Assembly (NCBI RefSeq): GCF_003672135.1 | Contig: NC_039511.1 | Coordinates: 3,498,464 to 3,562,463, forward strand | Direction: 5' to 3' | DNA length: 64,000 nt | From: Ooceraea biroi | Lineage: Eukaryota; Arthropoda; Insecta; Hymenoptera; Formicidae | Shown here: in pieces, positions 25,608 to 38,169 of the stretch | Layout: each line of letters opens with the position of its first letter | Numbering within the stretch: the first letter of the stretch is position 1 | Position numbers and translations under genes: made by a program | The notes under the pieces: generated by a model | What the model was told of the DNA's origin: nothing | The model's database searches: none | The model's input: the letters and a program-made list of their open reading frames with translations, nothing else

Positions 25608-28600
25608 TCAGATTAGTTTTCCCAACAAGTAGCCGAATATAACCATAGCGATGGCGATGACGATACTAGTCGGCGATGTCGGGGATAACTGGCTATTGCT
25701 CTGCGAGATCAGACCTCTAGCTGCTGCGAGGTTACCGTCGTTGCCCATTGCCGCGTTCCGCCACTTCATTAAATCTTCCTGCGAACAGAAACACCATCGC
25801 GCTGTTGACAGATTCTTCGTAGCTATCCTTGATTCGATGACACAAATATCTCGTGGCCGACTTCACCAACTTTCTCCAATGTCAAACAACATCTATCGAA
25901 TTTAGCGTTAGAGTCGAGGTAACGTCAGTCGACTTTAAGCTTTCATACGATTTAACGTCTACGGTTTACTTTCTACTCTGGAAATTCGTGAAAATTGAAG
26001 ATTTGCCAATTCCTTCAATTTCTCGATTAAAATTTAAGCCGTTTGGTGAATTCAGCCACTACAGATTCCAAATTTTATTTTGCATGAAAAGATTAATAAA
26101 ACTGCTAAAACATCGATGTGTGCATTGTATTATTTGTATGGACAATTTCGATTGTAAAATACATGATTGTCACCAACTTAATAAAAGAAAGATCGACACA
26201 AACAATAAATAATTATTTATCCTTATTAGGCATGCAATAATTTCTCTAATATATATTTACCCTAAGTTGAAGATTTTCCTGCCTAAGGGTGCTTTCTTCT
26301 ACCCTAAGCTGAGTAACTTCTTGTGCAGCTTTTAATAGTTTCTCTTCTGCCTCACCAAGTACCTGGAACAACAAATCAATGTGAAATAACAAAAGAAATA
26401 AAATGAATTACGTCGTTTGGGTCTGCAACAAACAATTGTTGTACGAACTCGCGTGAAGAAAGTATATTGTTGCATGATATATTTTAATGCGTCTTACCTT
26501 AGGTGACGATTTGGCTGCCATATCAACTGCCTTGTTCTTCCCGTTAGTCGCAGTAGAGTCTGCCTTAGTTGTTGTGGAAGTTACAGTCGTTTTAGCTGTA
26601 ACGCTGGTACTAGTCACAGGATTCTCAAAGACGCACTTCAATTTAGAGTCCATTAACTGATCTGGATTTATGTCTTTCCACTTGAAAAAGTAAGATACAC
26701 CCATGTAATTTATTATAATTAATCGCAATGAATAAATAAGGTTCATCATTTAAACAAATTATTTCTAGAGCAATCAATAAAGCAATTAATAAAACATAGT
26801 ATTCAAAATATTGATCAACATTGCATATTAATTGTTTAATATCCACTTACCACATCAATTGGATACTCATCATCATCATCGTCTGGTGCTACCACAGTTT
26901 GCACCATGAATTTGTGTTTATTTTTTTCCGACGGATCAAAATCATATGGTTGTAAGCATACTGCAATGAAGCACAGTTAATATTTAATCAAAAAGAAAAA
27001 TTCTTCTATAGCTTAATATATAACAGCACCGACAAGATATGAAATTAGAAGACTGCAATAAATGCAAAGATAAAACACATATTTTTTACGTGATGCGAAC
27101 TAACCCGCTATTTCAGTGACATCCTTTGGCTTGAGGGCTCCAGAATTTGGACGTACACAATATCTCTTTGGGGCAGTTGTCTTTATCTTAAAATATACTT
27201 TTTTATTCGTTGGATTAGTTAATTTTATATATGATGTGACTGGACCTCCTGTAAAAGGGCCTGTAACAAAATGGGAAATACAATCATTTATTAACTAAAG
27301 TAAATATTATAACTAAAGTAAAACAAGAACAGCCACATATTAACGAACATACTCAAACACGTACATATCATACATATATATGTACACACATTTATCAACT
27401 TTATCAACTTTATCAACTTTATCAGTTGAGCTGAAGATTACGTTCAGAATTTCTTTGTCATTTTATTGCACTATACTACCCAATAAAAATAACCGTCAAG
27501 AAATTAAGTTATACCTTCTTTATCAAGAGAAAATGTGCTGCAACATCAAAGACACATCTGCCACACTTAAATCTAAAGCGCATTTTGCATGACAAAAAAG
27601 AAACTACTATGCGTTTCATCAGTCATCGTACAAATTTCCTTTGTGCAAAGTAAAACGCAGACATTTACTAATTTACTATCAATTAACAACGAGAAGCTCG
27701 GTAGTAGCTCGACTCATTACAAAGATGAGGCGTTATTAATCTACGATTACAACGAACTTTATCTTCGACTCTATATTTACCGATTATGATTTCATGCCGA
27801 GTCATGCACGTGAGGTGGCCGTGCAATACAAGAGCATATAAATTCCGCATGAATTCATAAATGTGGGGAAAAAAGAGAAAACGTATAACGTAACGGGAAC
27901 AGTAAAGGATCATCTCGTGGCATGTTGACCGAACTTGCACGTTGATTACAAGTTGTTTTCGGTCGTATTTTAATTCCGATAACGAAAACGTCGTCCGTTC
28001 GTACGAACGGCAGCGATATGCCTCGTATGATTGACACCTAAGTGTTTGTCTCTTAATGCAGGCTGGACACGCGCGCACACGAGCGAGCGGTCATAGTCGA
28101 AGGACGTTATACCATTCAATTCAAGTATAATTAACGAACTTTGCGCTCGTGGCGATCCAACAAAAGGAAAAGCGAGAGCGCGAAACGGAGGACGCGTAAA
28201 CAGACGAATTGTTGTAGCCATCTTCCGATACCGATACTCGAGACTGGTGCTCGATACTCGAAGGCGTGCGTGCCGCGGCTTGGAATTCGCACCTGCGAGT
28301 ACCTGCTTTATAATCCATAGAATCATTTGCAAGGGAATCACGTGACTGGCAACGACGTATGGATGCGGATACGCGGGCGGACGCGAAGGAGGCGGCACTT
28401 GTTCTCAAAAGTTTCGCGTTCGAGCTACCTCAGCAGGCAGACGGAGAGACACGATAAAGTGAGAAACGCAGAAGAAGAGACACAGGTTGTCATCCAATCG
28501 ATGTTGCAAATGCTTTAAAATACTTCCTCCTTTTCTTCCTTTTAAATAAATAAAAAGGAGGTTGAAGCATTTGGAGCATCAACTGGATTACAGCCGTAGA

Positions 28601-29767
28601 ATGGAAATGAAACGAACGGAAAATTGAGAAACTGAGAAACTCGTGGGGACGATCACCGATCAATCGCCGGTTTCCTCTTGCGAGGCACAAACAAGCCGAG
28701 CTTTTTTGTGAATTATTATTGTCGCGCACGGCGCAGCTAAGTGGAGCGCCGGTGCAAATCCGATAAATAGGTTTTCCTCGTGTCGGCGGTCAGTAATCGC
28801 CGGAGGACGCCGGGCGAGCGCGGACCGTCGCATCGATCGACGACACCTGCGTATTTCCACTTCTCTCTCGCGACGACCGTCGATCGATCAATCGTTCCTC
28901 TCGATCTTTCGTACTCGTTCGCGTTTCCGCACCGGGGAAAGAGCCTCGGCTCGCAGAGACGCAGCAGCGGATCCGAGAGGGCGCAAAGAGGGACCGTCCG
29001 GTCTGCTCGATCGCTCGCTGCTTCGTGCGTCCGCGTTTAACAAAGCGGGATCAGCCGAGGATTCCTCCTCGAGGCGAGAGAAACCGTGCGATTTCAAGCT
29101 TGCGATCGTCAGGCGGACATGCGACGTCGAAGTTGCACTCATTTCTTTGTCTCCGTCTCTCTCTATCTATATATATATATTTCTCTCTCTCTCTCTTTCT
29201 TTCTTGACTCGGTGGCTTTGACAGCGGATTGACATACCAACAGATAGGGTTAGGTGCGGAGTTAACGTTATCGGCGCGCGGAGCGCGACCTCGAACGCGG
29301 ACGACGATGCACGCGCGTCGTGCCGTACCCCGAGAACGATCGCGCCGAGGGAGCAACACGGTCACCCGGCCGCTGCCCACCGTTCGTCAGTCGGACCTTA
29401 CGTCATCCTGACGACGGCGGCGCGGAGTGCCCCGTGTGCAAGCGGAGCCTCGGCGCGATCGTGCGGGCACCTCGCGCGTAATGGCACGCGCACGGCGCGG
29501 TACGACACGGAGCGTGTTGCTCGCTCGCTCCTTCAGCTCGCGCAACGTGACGGAGAAAGACGGAGAGACAGACGCAGAGAGAGAGAGAGAGAGAGAGTGA
29601 GAGAAAGAGAGGGGAGAGCGAGAAGAAAAAAGAAAAGATGCTACCGAGGATGACTCCTCGTTTTCAAGCGTACCCCTGAATCGCAGCTCGCTCTGCGGCT
29701 CGATAATTAAAACCTGCTCGGGTTTCTCGACGGGCTTCTCGACGGGCTTCTCGACGGGCTTCGACAT
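25608..29767 (-). CDS. Vap33: Vesicle-associated membrane protein-associated protein (VAP-A/B ortholog)
   Basis: A tail-anchored ER protein that binds FFAT motifs and tethers the ER to other membranes. Six exons, all GT-AG and phase-consistent: 29674-29767, 27105-27260, 26851-26960, 26498-26680, 26261-26362, 25608-25778. They give 271 residues, normal for the family. Order: a short N-terminus with three K-P-V-E units, then the MSP domain (E-Q-V-L-I-I-E-P-Q-S-E-L-R-F, G-P-F-T-G-G-P-V-T, T-A-P-K-R-Y-C-V-R-P-N-S-G, K-N-K-H-K-F-M-V-Q), a Thr/Ser-rich linker, a coiled coil (L-R-x-E-E-S-T-L-R-Q-E-N-L-Q-L-R) and a C-terminal membrane anchor (S-I-V-I-A-I-A-M-V-I-F-G-Y-L-L-G). The proline equivalent to human VAPB P56 is present. 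Its 5' end faces the WDR77 gene about 1 kb away. Confidence 0.97.
27391..27424. repeat. Tandem 9-bp repeat TTTATCAAC
   Basis: Nearly four consecutive copies of TTTATCAAC in VAP intron 1; the last copy is diverged. Confidence 0.9.
28493..28588. ncRNA. Pre-miRNA-like hairpin in VAP intron 1 (candidate)
   Basis: Read on the minus strand, the arm starting UCCAGUUGAUGC pairs with the arm ending GCAACAUCGAUUGGA through a 23-position stem. By eye about 21 positions pair, two of them G-U. A second helix (CCUCC-U-run with A-run-GGAGG) continues toward the AU-rich loop. The size and imperfect pairing suit an intronic microRNA precursor, in the same orientation as VAP. A short foldback transposon would look similar. 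No known miRNA was recognised. Confidence 0.35.
29576..29597. repeat. (GA)n microsatellite
   Basis: About 11 GA units in VAP intron 1, close to exon 1. Confidence 0.9.
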
Positions 29768-30755
29768 CCTGGCTAGCCGACCAAGACGGACCTCTCAAAG
29801 ATACGAGTCACGGCGTTGTTGGTGTCCACTGCTGCTGCTGCTTCTTCTTCCTCCTCCTCCTCCGCCACCGCCGCCGCCGCCGCCGTCTGCTGAAGCGCCA
29901 ACAACGGTCGACGCGTTGGGCCCCACGTATCGACAAGTCGCTCGGATGCTCACCTCGGGCGCGATACCCCGCTCGGCTGCGTCGTGTCGTGTCGCGTCGA
30001 CTCGCTTCGCTTCGCGTCGCGCCGCGATACCTCCTTTTCCGCGATTCCGTTGGACTGACTCCGACTGCGCGGCCGCTCGCGACTGTCGCGACGCGCATGC
30101 GCCGCGATGGAAATTACACCGCGGCGCAAAGGCCGCGGTGCGTTACGTCACGCCACCGCGGTCGGTGACGGCCGGTTTCAGCGCCGTTCTTCCGTCCCTC
30201 TCTCTCCCCCCTCGCCGCGCCCTCCGTCGCGTTTCCTTCAATTTGTTAAAATATCTTGCTCGCGCGTCGTGATTTTTATATCAGCGTCTACGAGTCGTCT
30301 GTTTTTTTTTTATCTGCTGTCGCTCGATCTCATTTGTTAGACACCGCGGATTGGCTTGTGAGCCAATCAGAATTTTTCAACCACTTCGCTCGTTTCGGAT
30401 ACGCCCAAGGTGTTTGTAGCCACAGCTGACAAGCGTAGGGAGCCGGTTTTTGAAATCATCGCTGACCGCGTGAACGAGTGCTCTTCCTTCATGTGCGTCT
30501 AGGACACCGACCAACCACGAGTCATCGCGAGTAGCGTGGATAGCATATATTTAGGTTTGGGAGAATGCTAAATAGAAAAGTACATTGGCAAAATAGCTAG
30601 TATCTCAACATAGAAAGAGCAAGTAACTAGATACTAATCGAGACTGTTTATGAGACTTGTGCGGAAATTGATTGCGGTAGGATTGATCTTTTTGTTCTTG
30701 CGATTTCGGAGCGCAGTATCACGGAGTAACGCAAGACTGGCAAGTCACGCGAAGG
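29768..30755. promoter_or_regulatory. Shared upstream region of VAP (minus) and WDR77 (plus)
   Basis: A 988-bp interval between two divergent start codons. CpG-rich on the VAP side with CCG/CTC triplet runs (29.83-29.89 kb), becoming less GC-rich toward WDR77. It must contain both 5'UTRs and promoters. No TATA box stands out, as is common for housekeeping genes. Confidence 0.6.
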
Positions 30756-32171
30756 ATGGATCACACAGACTGGGAAGACGCATCGCCGATAAGCAGCGAA
30801 TCTTTTAGAAATACATTATTAAATCGACCGCCTGTCAGGACTAAGAATCTGCAGTTCCTTCTAATTCACGATGGTAAAGAATTGCATGTTCGTGAGAGAG
30901 AGAGAGAGAGATTTCATTTATCGCCTATTAATCTGTACACGTTGATGTTTCTGTCACAGAACACAATGCTATTGTCGGAGGCACGAGTATGACCGATCTC
31001 TTCTGGACCGGCGCTCTCTGGTACTTTAACGATATCTCAGAACTGGACAGAAAGAAGGCTGCTATAACGCAGGAACTGGACACTGGCGTTTGCGATGCTG
31101 TTTACTTGAACGAGAACAAGTTCGTCGTGGTGGATGACAGTGGTGCTGTACAGATCTTTGACATAATGACTGACAATAGCCCAGAGCAGCCAGCCCAGTT
31201 TCTATCTGTCGCGTACGCCTGCCAACATGACAGCAGCGCATTGACAGTATCCTTGTTTCCTGATAAAAAAAATATCATTACGGCAGGAATGGACTATTGG
31301 TAAAATTGCAGGACACGAAATCTCACAAGTCATCTTACGCTGATGATAATACTGATCCTACACTTGTTGCAGTATAAAAGTCTGGGATTTGGAAGAATTG
31401 ATCGCCACGCATACATTCCATTACGCGCACACTGACATCGTCACCAGCGTAGACGTAAAGCCTACGTGTAATCACATAGCCGCGTCTGCAGGTTTGGACG
31501 GCGAATCGTTATTGTGGGATGTCCGATGCAGCAAAGCAGTACAGGGTAGGTGAATCATGAATTCTTTCGTTGGTTTATTTAATTTTGCTTTAGTCTTATC
31601 CTGGATTTCCCTAGTCCTCTACAGTAAAAGCGGAAGCCAATTAACGGCGGTAACTTGGAACACCAACGTGGACCACCTCGTAGCAATAGGTGCAGAAGAC
31701 GGCACCGTTATGCTAGTTGACGTCAGGCGGACAGACGTAGAGTCGCCAGACGTGTGGACTAAATGCGATAGAGGCGTACACAAGCTCTTATTCAATCCAA
31801 ATCCAGAAAAGTAAGAATTTATTGAAAAAAATTAATTCTACAGCTTATTGCAGATATTTTTTTTACTAATATTTGGAATTAATCTTCTTAATAAAAAGAG
31901 AGAGATAAAAATCTGTGATAACGCTCGTCGCATTTCTCTACTTTGTAGGAAAGACCAATTGGCATGCTGTTTCAACAACACAACTGTGAACGTATTCGAC
32001 AGCTACAGAGAATTGTTGGAGATATACAAGGATGATGGTCACAGCGATTTCGTACGAGGACTCGCGTGGCATAAAGACGACTTGTTCTCATGTTCGTGGG
32101 ATGGAACTGTAAATAAACATGTTATATCGTCCGATGATGATACGAAAAGTGATAAAAATAATGGAGATTAA
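30756..32171 (+). CDS. WDR77: Methylosome protein 50 (WDR77/MEP50, Drosophila valois ortholog)
   Basis: A WD-repeat cofactor of the arginine methyltransferase PRMT5. It presents substrates such as Sm proteins, histones and, in insects, Piwi-class proteins for symmetric dimethylation. Five exons: 30756-30873, 30960-31299, 31373-31545, 31615-31810, 31949-32171, all with GT-AG borders and agreeing phases, giving 349 residues (human about 342). Visible WD blades include L-F-W-T-G-A-L-W-Y-F, V-D-D-S-G-A-V-Q-I-F-D, I-K-V-W-D-L-E, G-E-S-L-L-W-D-V-R, E-D-G-T-V-M-L-V-D-V-R and C-S-W-D-G-T-V-N-K-H, ending in an acidic Asp/Ser/Lys tail as in other MEP50 proteins. For exon 4, an upstream AG (31592) would also keep the frame but would insert eight residues; 31615 gives the better match to the family. 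Convergent with SND1. Confidence 0.95.
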
Positions 32172-32791
32172 TGATGTACAATAATTTAATGTAAGACTTA
32201 TTTTCGATGACCAATGTTTGCAAGTATTTGCAATCAATACAATGAATTTTAACTCGATCGATTAGTCATATGATTTTTATTGATTAAAATAATCCCTTAG
32301 TACACCATAGGTCGCGCAATTAATGGTAAAATACCAAGTTCAGCTAGAAACACCAGACTATGCGGTATTATTTAATCGCGAGAATTCGGAATTCATGGAA
32401 AAATGTGCATTCAATTTTACAACATCGTAGCTTCACAGCGCGAACAGTAATACGGATTTGTAACAGACTTCAGTGCGTGTAGGACAGTCGAAAACATCGT
32501 TCTCGTATTTATTCAATCTTTTTTAATTATCGTTTCGGACATTTTTTTTGTAACATGATTATGATGCTCTCTGTTGTGATTATTCGATATATTCTGTTAT
32601 TGTAGAGGTGTAAAGTACAAGATATCATTACTACATATAACGATAATGCGCAAAGAATCATATAATTGAATATGTAACAGGAACGTCCATAAAATCTTAT
32701 GCATCCTAAAAACCATCAAATTCCTAAAAACAATCATCGAAACAAATATTTATCTTTCTGACGCTATATATTGCGTGTGTGTAAACGGGCA

Positions 32792-32823
32792 GTGTGTGTG
32801 TGTGTGTGTGTGTGTTTGTGTGT
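32792..32823. repeat. (TG)n microsatellite
   Basis: About 16 GT/TG units with one T interruption. Confidence 0.9.
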
Positions 32824-33435
32824 ATGGATACTCAATATAAAGGATTTTATTTACAAAACCAGTGTATATCGAATAACGTATATCGTAAACAAAATACCAC
32901 AGACAGGACCGACGCCACAAAGCGCTCAAGGAATTCCGAAGCAACCGTTTGAGCGTAATTAAAAGGGTGTTCAAATAAAAAAGGAGAGACGTACATTATA
33001 CCCTAATATAATGATTCTAGGCATGCAGTTTCATTCTGTGGTGCACGGAATAACATACGTATATATTTGTATTGTAGAAAATTGCGAGTTGGTTTGTCCG
33101 AACGCACAGTAATAACATTCGTTTATCGTAATAATATCTCGAACATTTAAAAATTTCATTATCTGTTGTACTGCAATTTGTAGAGCTGATCTATCAGGAC
33201 GACTGCATAATAAATGACTTCTCGTAAGTACATTAATATATCAAATTCATTTATGCATGTAAAATGCGTACACGTATAATGTGAAATCCGTCGAAAAAAA
33301 AAGAAAGAAAGAAAGAGAGGTGGTGATGGAGTCACGAGAGAAGGATGGCATAGTTGTACGGTACCTTTCTCCGCATTATTATTACGAATAATAATTAATA
33401 TAATAACCCCAGTTTACTTTATTATGCTGAATTCA

Positions 33436-33464
33436 TGCGCGCGCGCGCACACATACACACACAC
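33436..33464. repeat. Compound (GC)n(AC)n microsatellite
   Basis: A GC run of about six units passing directly into CA/ATAC repeats. This alternating purine-pyrimidine sequence can adopt Z-DNA. Confidence 0.85.
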
Positions 33465-34223
33465 GTCATTCAGGAGTTGAAAACCTCGCATCCGTCTCGG
33501 ATGACAACGTTACCGATGTCGCTTTAATTGAAAATATTCTAATAATTCTCCGCTGATATGAATTCGTCCTATCCTTTCTGTTTCAAGCAGCAGCGCCCGA
33601 TCCGGATTTGCGATTACAAAGTCTACAGCTACATGATCATCCCTCGCATATATCAAAACTTGGAAATAATAGCACGCATGAGTCAAACATGATCGCTGTG
33701 TATCTGTGGGAGAAAGCAAACGATTAAACGTATCTAACGTGTCGAATTTGCATTGCACACTGAAGATTTTTCACCGCGGTACCGTAAAAACGTCGGTGTC
33801 CCCGAGCGATCCGTGCCGCGTGGCACCGTTAACAAATAAATTTCATGTCAACGGGGATACCACGGCGATGCCCGCGGCGCTGCAGGATTCCGCTCGAGGA
33901 TCGTCCTTATATTGCGCACTTTGTTCATTGCATTATTATGCATTAATGCAGAAATTATCAAGATCGTTTATGTACAAAAAGATTCTCTTTTCATATACTG
34001 AAGTATATGTAATTACGTTGCGACTGACGTTGCGCGACATGTAGCTTCCCTCGATATCGACAATAATAATCGTTCTTACATCTCTTTTTTTTGTTGCCTA
34101 TGAGCACAAAGTATCATATATACTCATGATGTTTCGTCTTTCTTTTGTAACATGATCCGTCCGCTTTGTTATTTTTTCCCCACTTCGGTAATGCTTCCCT
34201 CATTGAGCACGTTTTACGGCCAA

Positions 34224-37200
34224 TTACAAGCCAAACTCCTTGTCGTCGTCCTCCGGCCTCACGTCACCGTACATCCAGATGTTGCGGTGGTTGTGCTTCG
34301 CATCCTCCTCCGCCTTCTTGTACTCCTCAATCTGTCGAGAATTAAACGTGCGATCATAAACATATAATAAGAAAATTCCATGCTTATTCCGTAGCAAGTG
34401 AATAGATAAGGCCAGCTAACCAGTTTGGTGAGTCTCCTATCGCGGTGCTTCTGGACGTGCAAGTATCCGTCAGAGATGAGTCCCTTTCCAATGTCCTCGT
34501 TTGAAGTGACGTGTACCAGCGTCACGGCGTTCACGTTGTTGCCGAGCTTGTGCTCGTGATTTAGCAGCAGTATTTTGTCCAGCACGTCGTCTTTGAACGC
34601 GTCCACCGCTGCCCTCTTATCGTCAGTCTGCAAGACGTATCGGCTCGTGTTAGCGAGAGACGTTCCGTCGAGCAAATCGCGTCAAGGAGGATCTCATCAT
34701 CGTCGTTACTTACATCACTCGGAAGAGTGACGCACGCGAGCGCGTACTCGTGAGCGTATGGCTTGTCAGTCGCGAAGCGCGCGGGCAGATCGGCGACCCG
34801 CGTGACATTCAGGGTCTCCCGGTTACCATAATCGACGTAGAACACGCTAACGTTGGTGCCGGAGACCTTCTCCGTTTTCACGCGGTACCACTGATCGTCG
34901 CCGCTGAATTTCGCGACTGCCAAATCTCCCCTGGTCGGCTTGTAGGCGCCCGGAAGCGGCGGGTTCGCCGCCAGCTCCTGGCGCAGTTGCTGCACCATGT
35001 TCTCCAGCAGGCTACGCTGGTCGACGAACTGAGCGTAGAAGTGAAGATCGTCCGTCACCTCGGATATCACGATCTTCTGGTAATCGATCTTGCGCTCCTG
35101 CACTTCCTTCTCGTCCACGATCTTGTCGGTCTCCACCGGTGCCTCGACGCGGTTCTTCCAGATCTACAACGCAGAGACGTGCATCTCAATCGCACCGCGA
35201 TGCTATAGAACGTGGTCAATAACGAAAGAATTGCACTTACGTTGAGCTTTTTCGCCTTTGCGCGTTCCTCCGCAGCCTTGAGCGTTCTCGTGAGCTCGCC
35301 GGAATCTGGGAAATTCACCACTTCGGCGAGACCCTCCTCGACCAGAGCAACCGACATGTTAACGTCGTTCACCGTCAGCCAGCCGATGAAACCGCTCAAC
35401 TTCGTTTCCGTGTTCTCGATTTTGATCTCTACGTCCCGCTGGAAGCAGTGCTCCTTCGTGAACGCCAGAGCCTTCTCGCCGTACTCGTCGGCTTTCACCA
35501 CGCCGCCGCCGGGCAGCGTTCTCTGGCAGCGCGGCGTTCTTATTCCAGCCAGCACGAACGTGATAACGTAGTCCTCCTTCGGGAGATAGAGCTTCAGGCG
35601 CGAGCCGCTCGTCACGAACTCGACCACCGCTCGGATTCCCTGCGCGCGTTTCAGCGACGTCAGGAACGCCTTCGCCTTCGAGGGATCGTTCGAGAGGTCG
35701 ACTATTCTGTGAACTGGAATGTCCTTCTTCGCGTGTAATCCGTGCTGCGATTTCTCCGCTTTGCTCTCCGCGACTTGCAGGAGATTGTAGTGAGAGGAAC
35801 GCTGGTCGTCATTCTGTCTGTACTTGATGACTCGCGCGAGACCCCGAGCGACCAATGCCTCCGCGATATTCCTGTCGATGTGGAAAAATCAGATAGAAAC
35901 GATATTAATTCATGATTAACGAAACGTAAATAATCGGAAGGAATCGAATTTCTTTTCGCCGAGCTGGGTTTACTCACGTTTTACCGCAGGTTACAGTGCA
36001 GCACAGCTTCTCCGGGAAGTTATCCCTGGCGGGCTGCGTGTAATCAACCACCACTTTTACGTTCTTCCTGATGAACTTTTCGCGCAGGAATTCCCGCGCC
36101 TCCAGCATCCACGGGATGTCGTAGAGAGGTCTGAAGTCCTTCGGTCGAGCAGTGTTGTTGCTGTCCTCGGTGTTCTTCTTCTCGCGAGTGGGCGGCCGAA
36201 TGCTGCTGAGGAATACCTTCTTGTTCTCTCCGTTCTGAGTGCGGATGATGAGCGCGTCCGCGTTGACGACCTCGACAACGGTACCGGTGAACTCAATCTG
36301 CGGGCCGGACGGTTTGTAGTCTTTCCACAATCGCAGACGTGCCTCTTTCGCGGCCTTCTCCGCGAGGTACAGCTTCTCCGCGCCGGATCTGCTGTTACTG
36401 ATCGACCAATCTTGGCATTTCGCGAAACCCTCGCTCAGCAAGATCTCAGCGATGTTTCCTGGTGGAAGAGGCGCAAGATATATATTTTATACAATTTCCA
36501 CAATTTTCAATCAAGTTTAGTTTCTCAACGCGGACTTACCTTTCGGATGAATAATGCTGCCAATGAAGTTGTTGTTGTTGACCGACTCTAGCACTATCTC
36601 GACGTCTCTGTGCAAGAGCCGCGACTCCACGAAGTATCGCGCCTCGTCCGCGTAGGGATCGCCGACGGAATTCTCGCGACGTCCGTTGGGCCAACCAGGG
36701 CAACGAACGCCCGATATCATCAGCGTTATATTGTAGAAATCGGGCAGTAGGAACGCCTTCACGGTCGAGCCATCAAAGACGAATTCAATCACGGCTTTGA
36801 TCGGTTTCTTGCCAAACTTCTCGACCAATTTTCGCGGATCGTCGACGGTCCACTTGATGTCCCGTATGTGCTCGGAGGCCGGCGAGTCCGACCATTTTCC
36901 TTTCTTCGCGGCCTTCGCCATGTTCTCCAACTCGACCAATCGTTGCTGCTCGGCTGTGGGATTGCGGTTGTCCTTTTTCACAGTCACCAAACCCTCGGAC
37001 ACCAGAGTTTCGATCACGTTCTCGCCATTTCTGTCTGAAAGATAATAATAATTATTTAATAATAATTTCTGTCTGCAAGATGATAATCGTAATTGAATGT
37101 GAGAGTTGATTCTTTAAGGTCTATCGGAATTGGTTGTCGCCAGTGACAGGTACCTTTTCCCAGCCAGACTGTTCCATACGTCCTGGCTGTGTTAACTGAC

Positions 37201-38169
37201 TTCTCCGTGGCAAAGGTGACATCTTGACCGATCAGCTTTCTGCGTAAGAATTCTCTTGCTTCCCAAGCGTAAGGCTCATCTTTGGTCTCATCGGTGCTAC
37301 AAACGTAATTATTTTATTATCTTCACAATTGAAAATTTGCTTTTTAGAAAATTATATAAATCTCTTATTTGGAGTTTGAGGATTTACAAAAATTCTGTAT
37401 TTAATTTAAAATTGCTTTGAGAGCAGTAGTTAATATCAAAATTACATGTTAGAGCTATGCATGATTTTATTTTGTATTTTATAATTGTATTTTATATGTA
37501 GTAAGTACTTAAATGTGTACATATAATAACACATACCTATCGTTCCCTTTCCAGCGTTCTAATTTTGGAGCAGTAATGTTGCACAGAGTAATCGTCATCT
37601 CAGGTGGCGGGCCTCCCATGGGCTGTCCACGGATAACAACGGTGTCTCCAGATGTCACCTATACAATCACAGTTTTGCGTTAAAAGTGCCGTCAATGTGC
37701 CCCAAAGTATCCAACATCGTGCAATATCTTGAATCAGGATACCCGCCGTGCGATTGCCAATATTTTTCATAGAACTTTCTCGGATAGCAACAAAAGCAAC
37801 TCGACAGCGTGAGACAGCGAAAAAAGAAGAAACGACCAAGTGCAAGAAAGACGTTCACGTTCTCATTAACGTTTACAGATATCCCGGGCAACGCTACGCG
37901 GAGGTACACGGAGGTGCGCCACGGCGATGATACTTGGGGATCGTAACCATATGTTCCGCCGCTTCCTGCCAGCTGGGCGAGCGAGGCGTGGAGTCGACAC
38001 TCGAGTCTCGGCATTCGAGCGCGGCGAGTCGCCAACGAGGTGCGCGTGCATCCGCCGCGTGAATCGGCGAGACGATCGACCGGTACGCGCGGCCGCGACG
38101 GCAACGACGGATCTCTACCTGTTTCACCACTCCATTCCTCAGTTTCACTGGTGCCTGCGGTGCGCTCAT
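34224..38169 (-). CDS. SND1: Staphylococcal nuclease domain-containing protein 1 (Tudor-SN, SND1)
   Basis: A multifunctional RNA-binding protein of RISC, stress granules, splicing and transcription. It has four complete SN (OB-fold) domains, then a Tudor domain inserted in a fifth, partial SN domain. Nine exons: 38119-38169, 37537-37658, 37154-37296, 36540-37034, 35978-36458, 35241-35871, 34714-35163, 34421-34627, 34224-34331. All splice sites are GT-AG, phases agree, and the total is 895 residues (human 910). Landmarks: I-R-G-Q-P-M-G-G-P-P-P-E in SN1, D-E-P-Y-A-W-E-A-R-E-F-L-R-R-K, L-H-R-D-V-E-I-V-L-E-S in SN2, L-S-S-I-R-P-P and R-P-L-Y-D-I-P-W-M-L-E-A-R-E-F-L in SN3, Y-R-Q-N-D-D-Q-R-S-S-H-Y in SN4, and the Tudor cage region F-Y-V-D-Y-G-N-R-E. 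The first coding exon supplies 17 residues (M-S-A-P-Q-A-P) from the ATG at 38167-38169. The acceptor for 36540-37034 is set at 37034 because only it keeps frame. Confidence 0.98.

Larger units (their letters stand above)
27261..29673 (-). other. VAP intron 1
   Basis: A 2.4-kb intron between the first coding exon and the MSP domain exon. It contains a 9-bp tandem repeat (27391-27424), an extended hairpin (28493-28588), CpG-rich sequence from 28.8 kb upward and a GA microsatellite (29576-29597). No nested gene was recognised. Confidence 0.9.
32172..34223. other. Convergent 3' spacer between WDR77 and SND1
   Basis: AT-rich, holding the 3'UTRs of both flanking genes and two microsatellites. No further exon was seen. 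Confidence 0.6.

Noticed and set aside
34750..35738. Plus-strand open frames of 96-152 codons
   Set aside because: Antisense of SND1 exons; no independent protein features.
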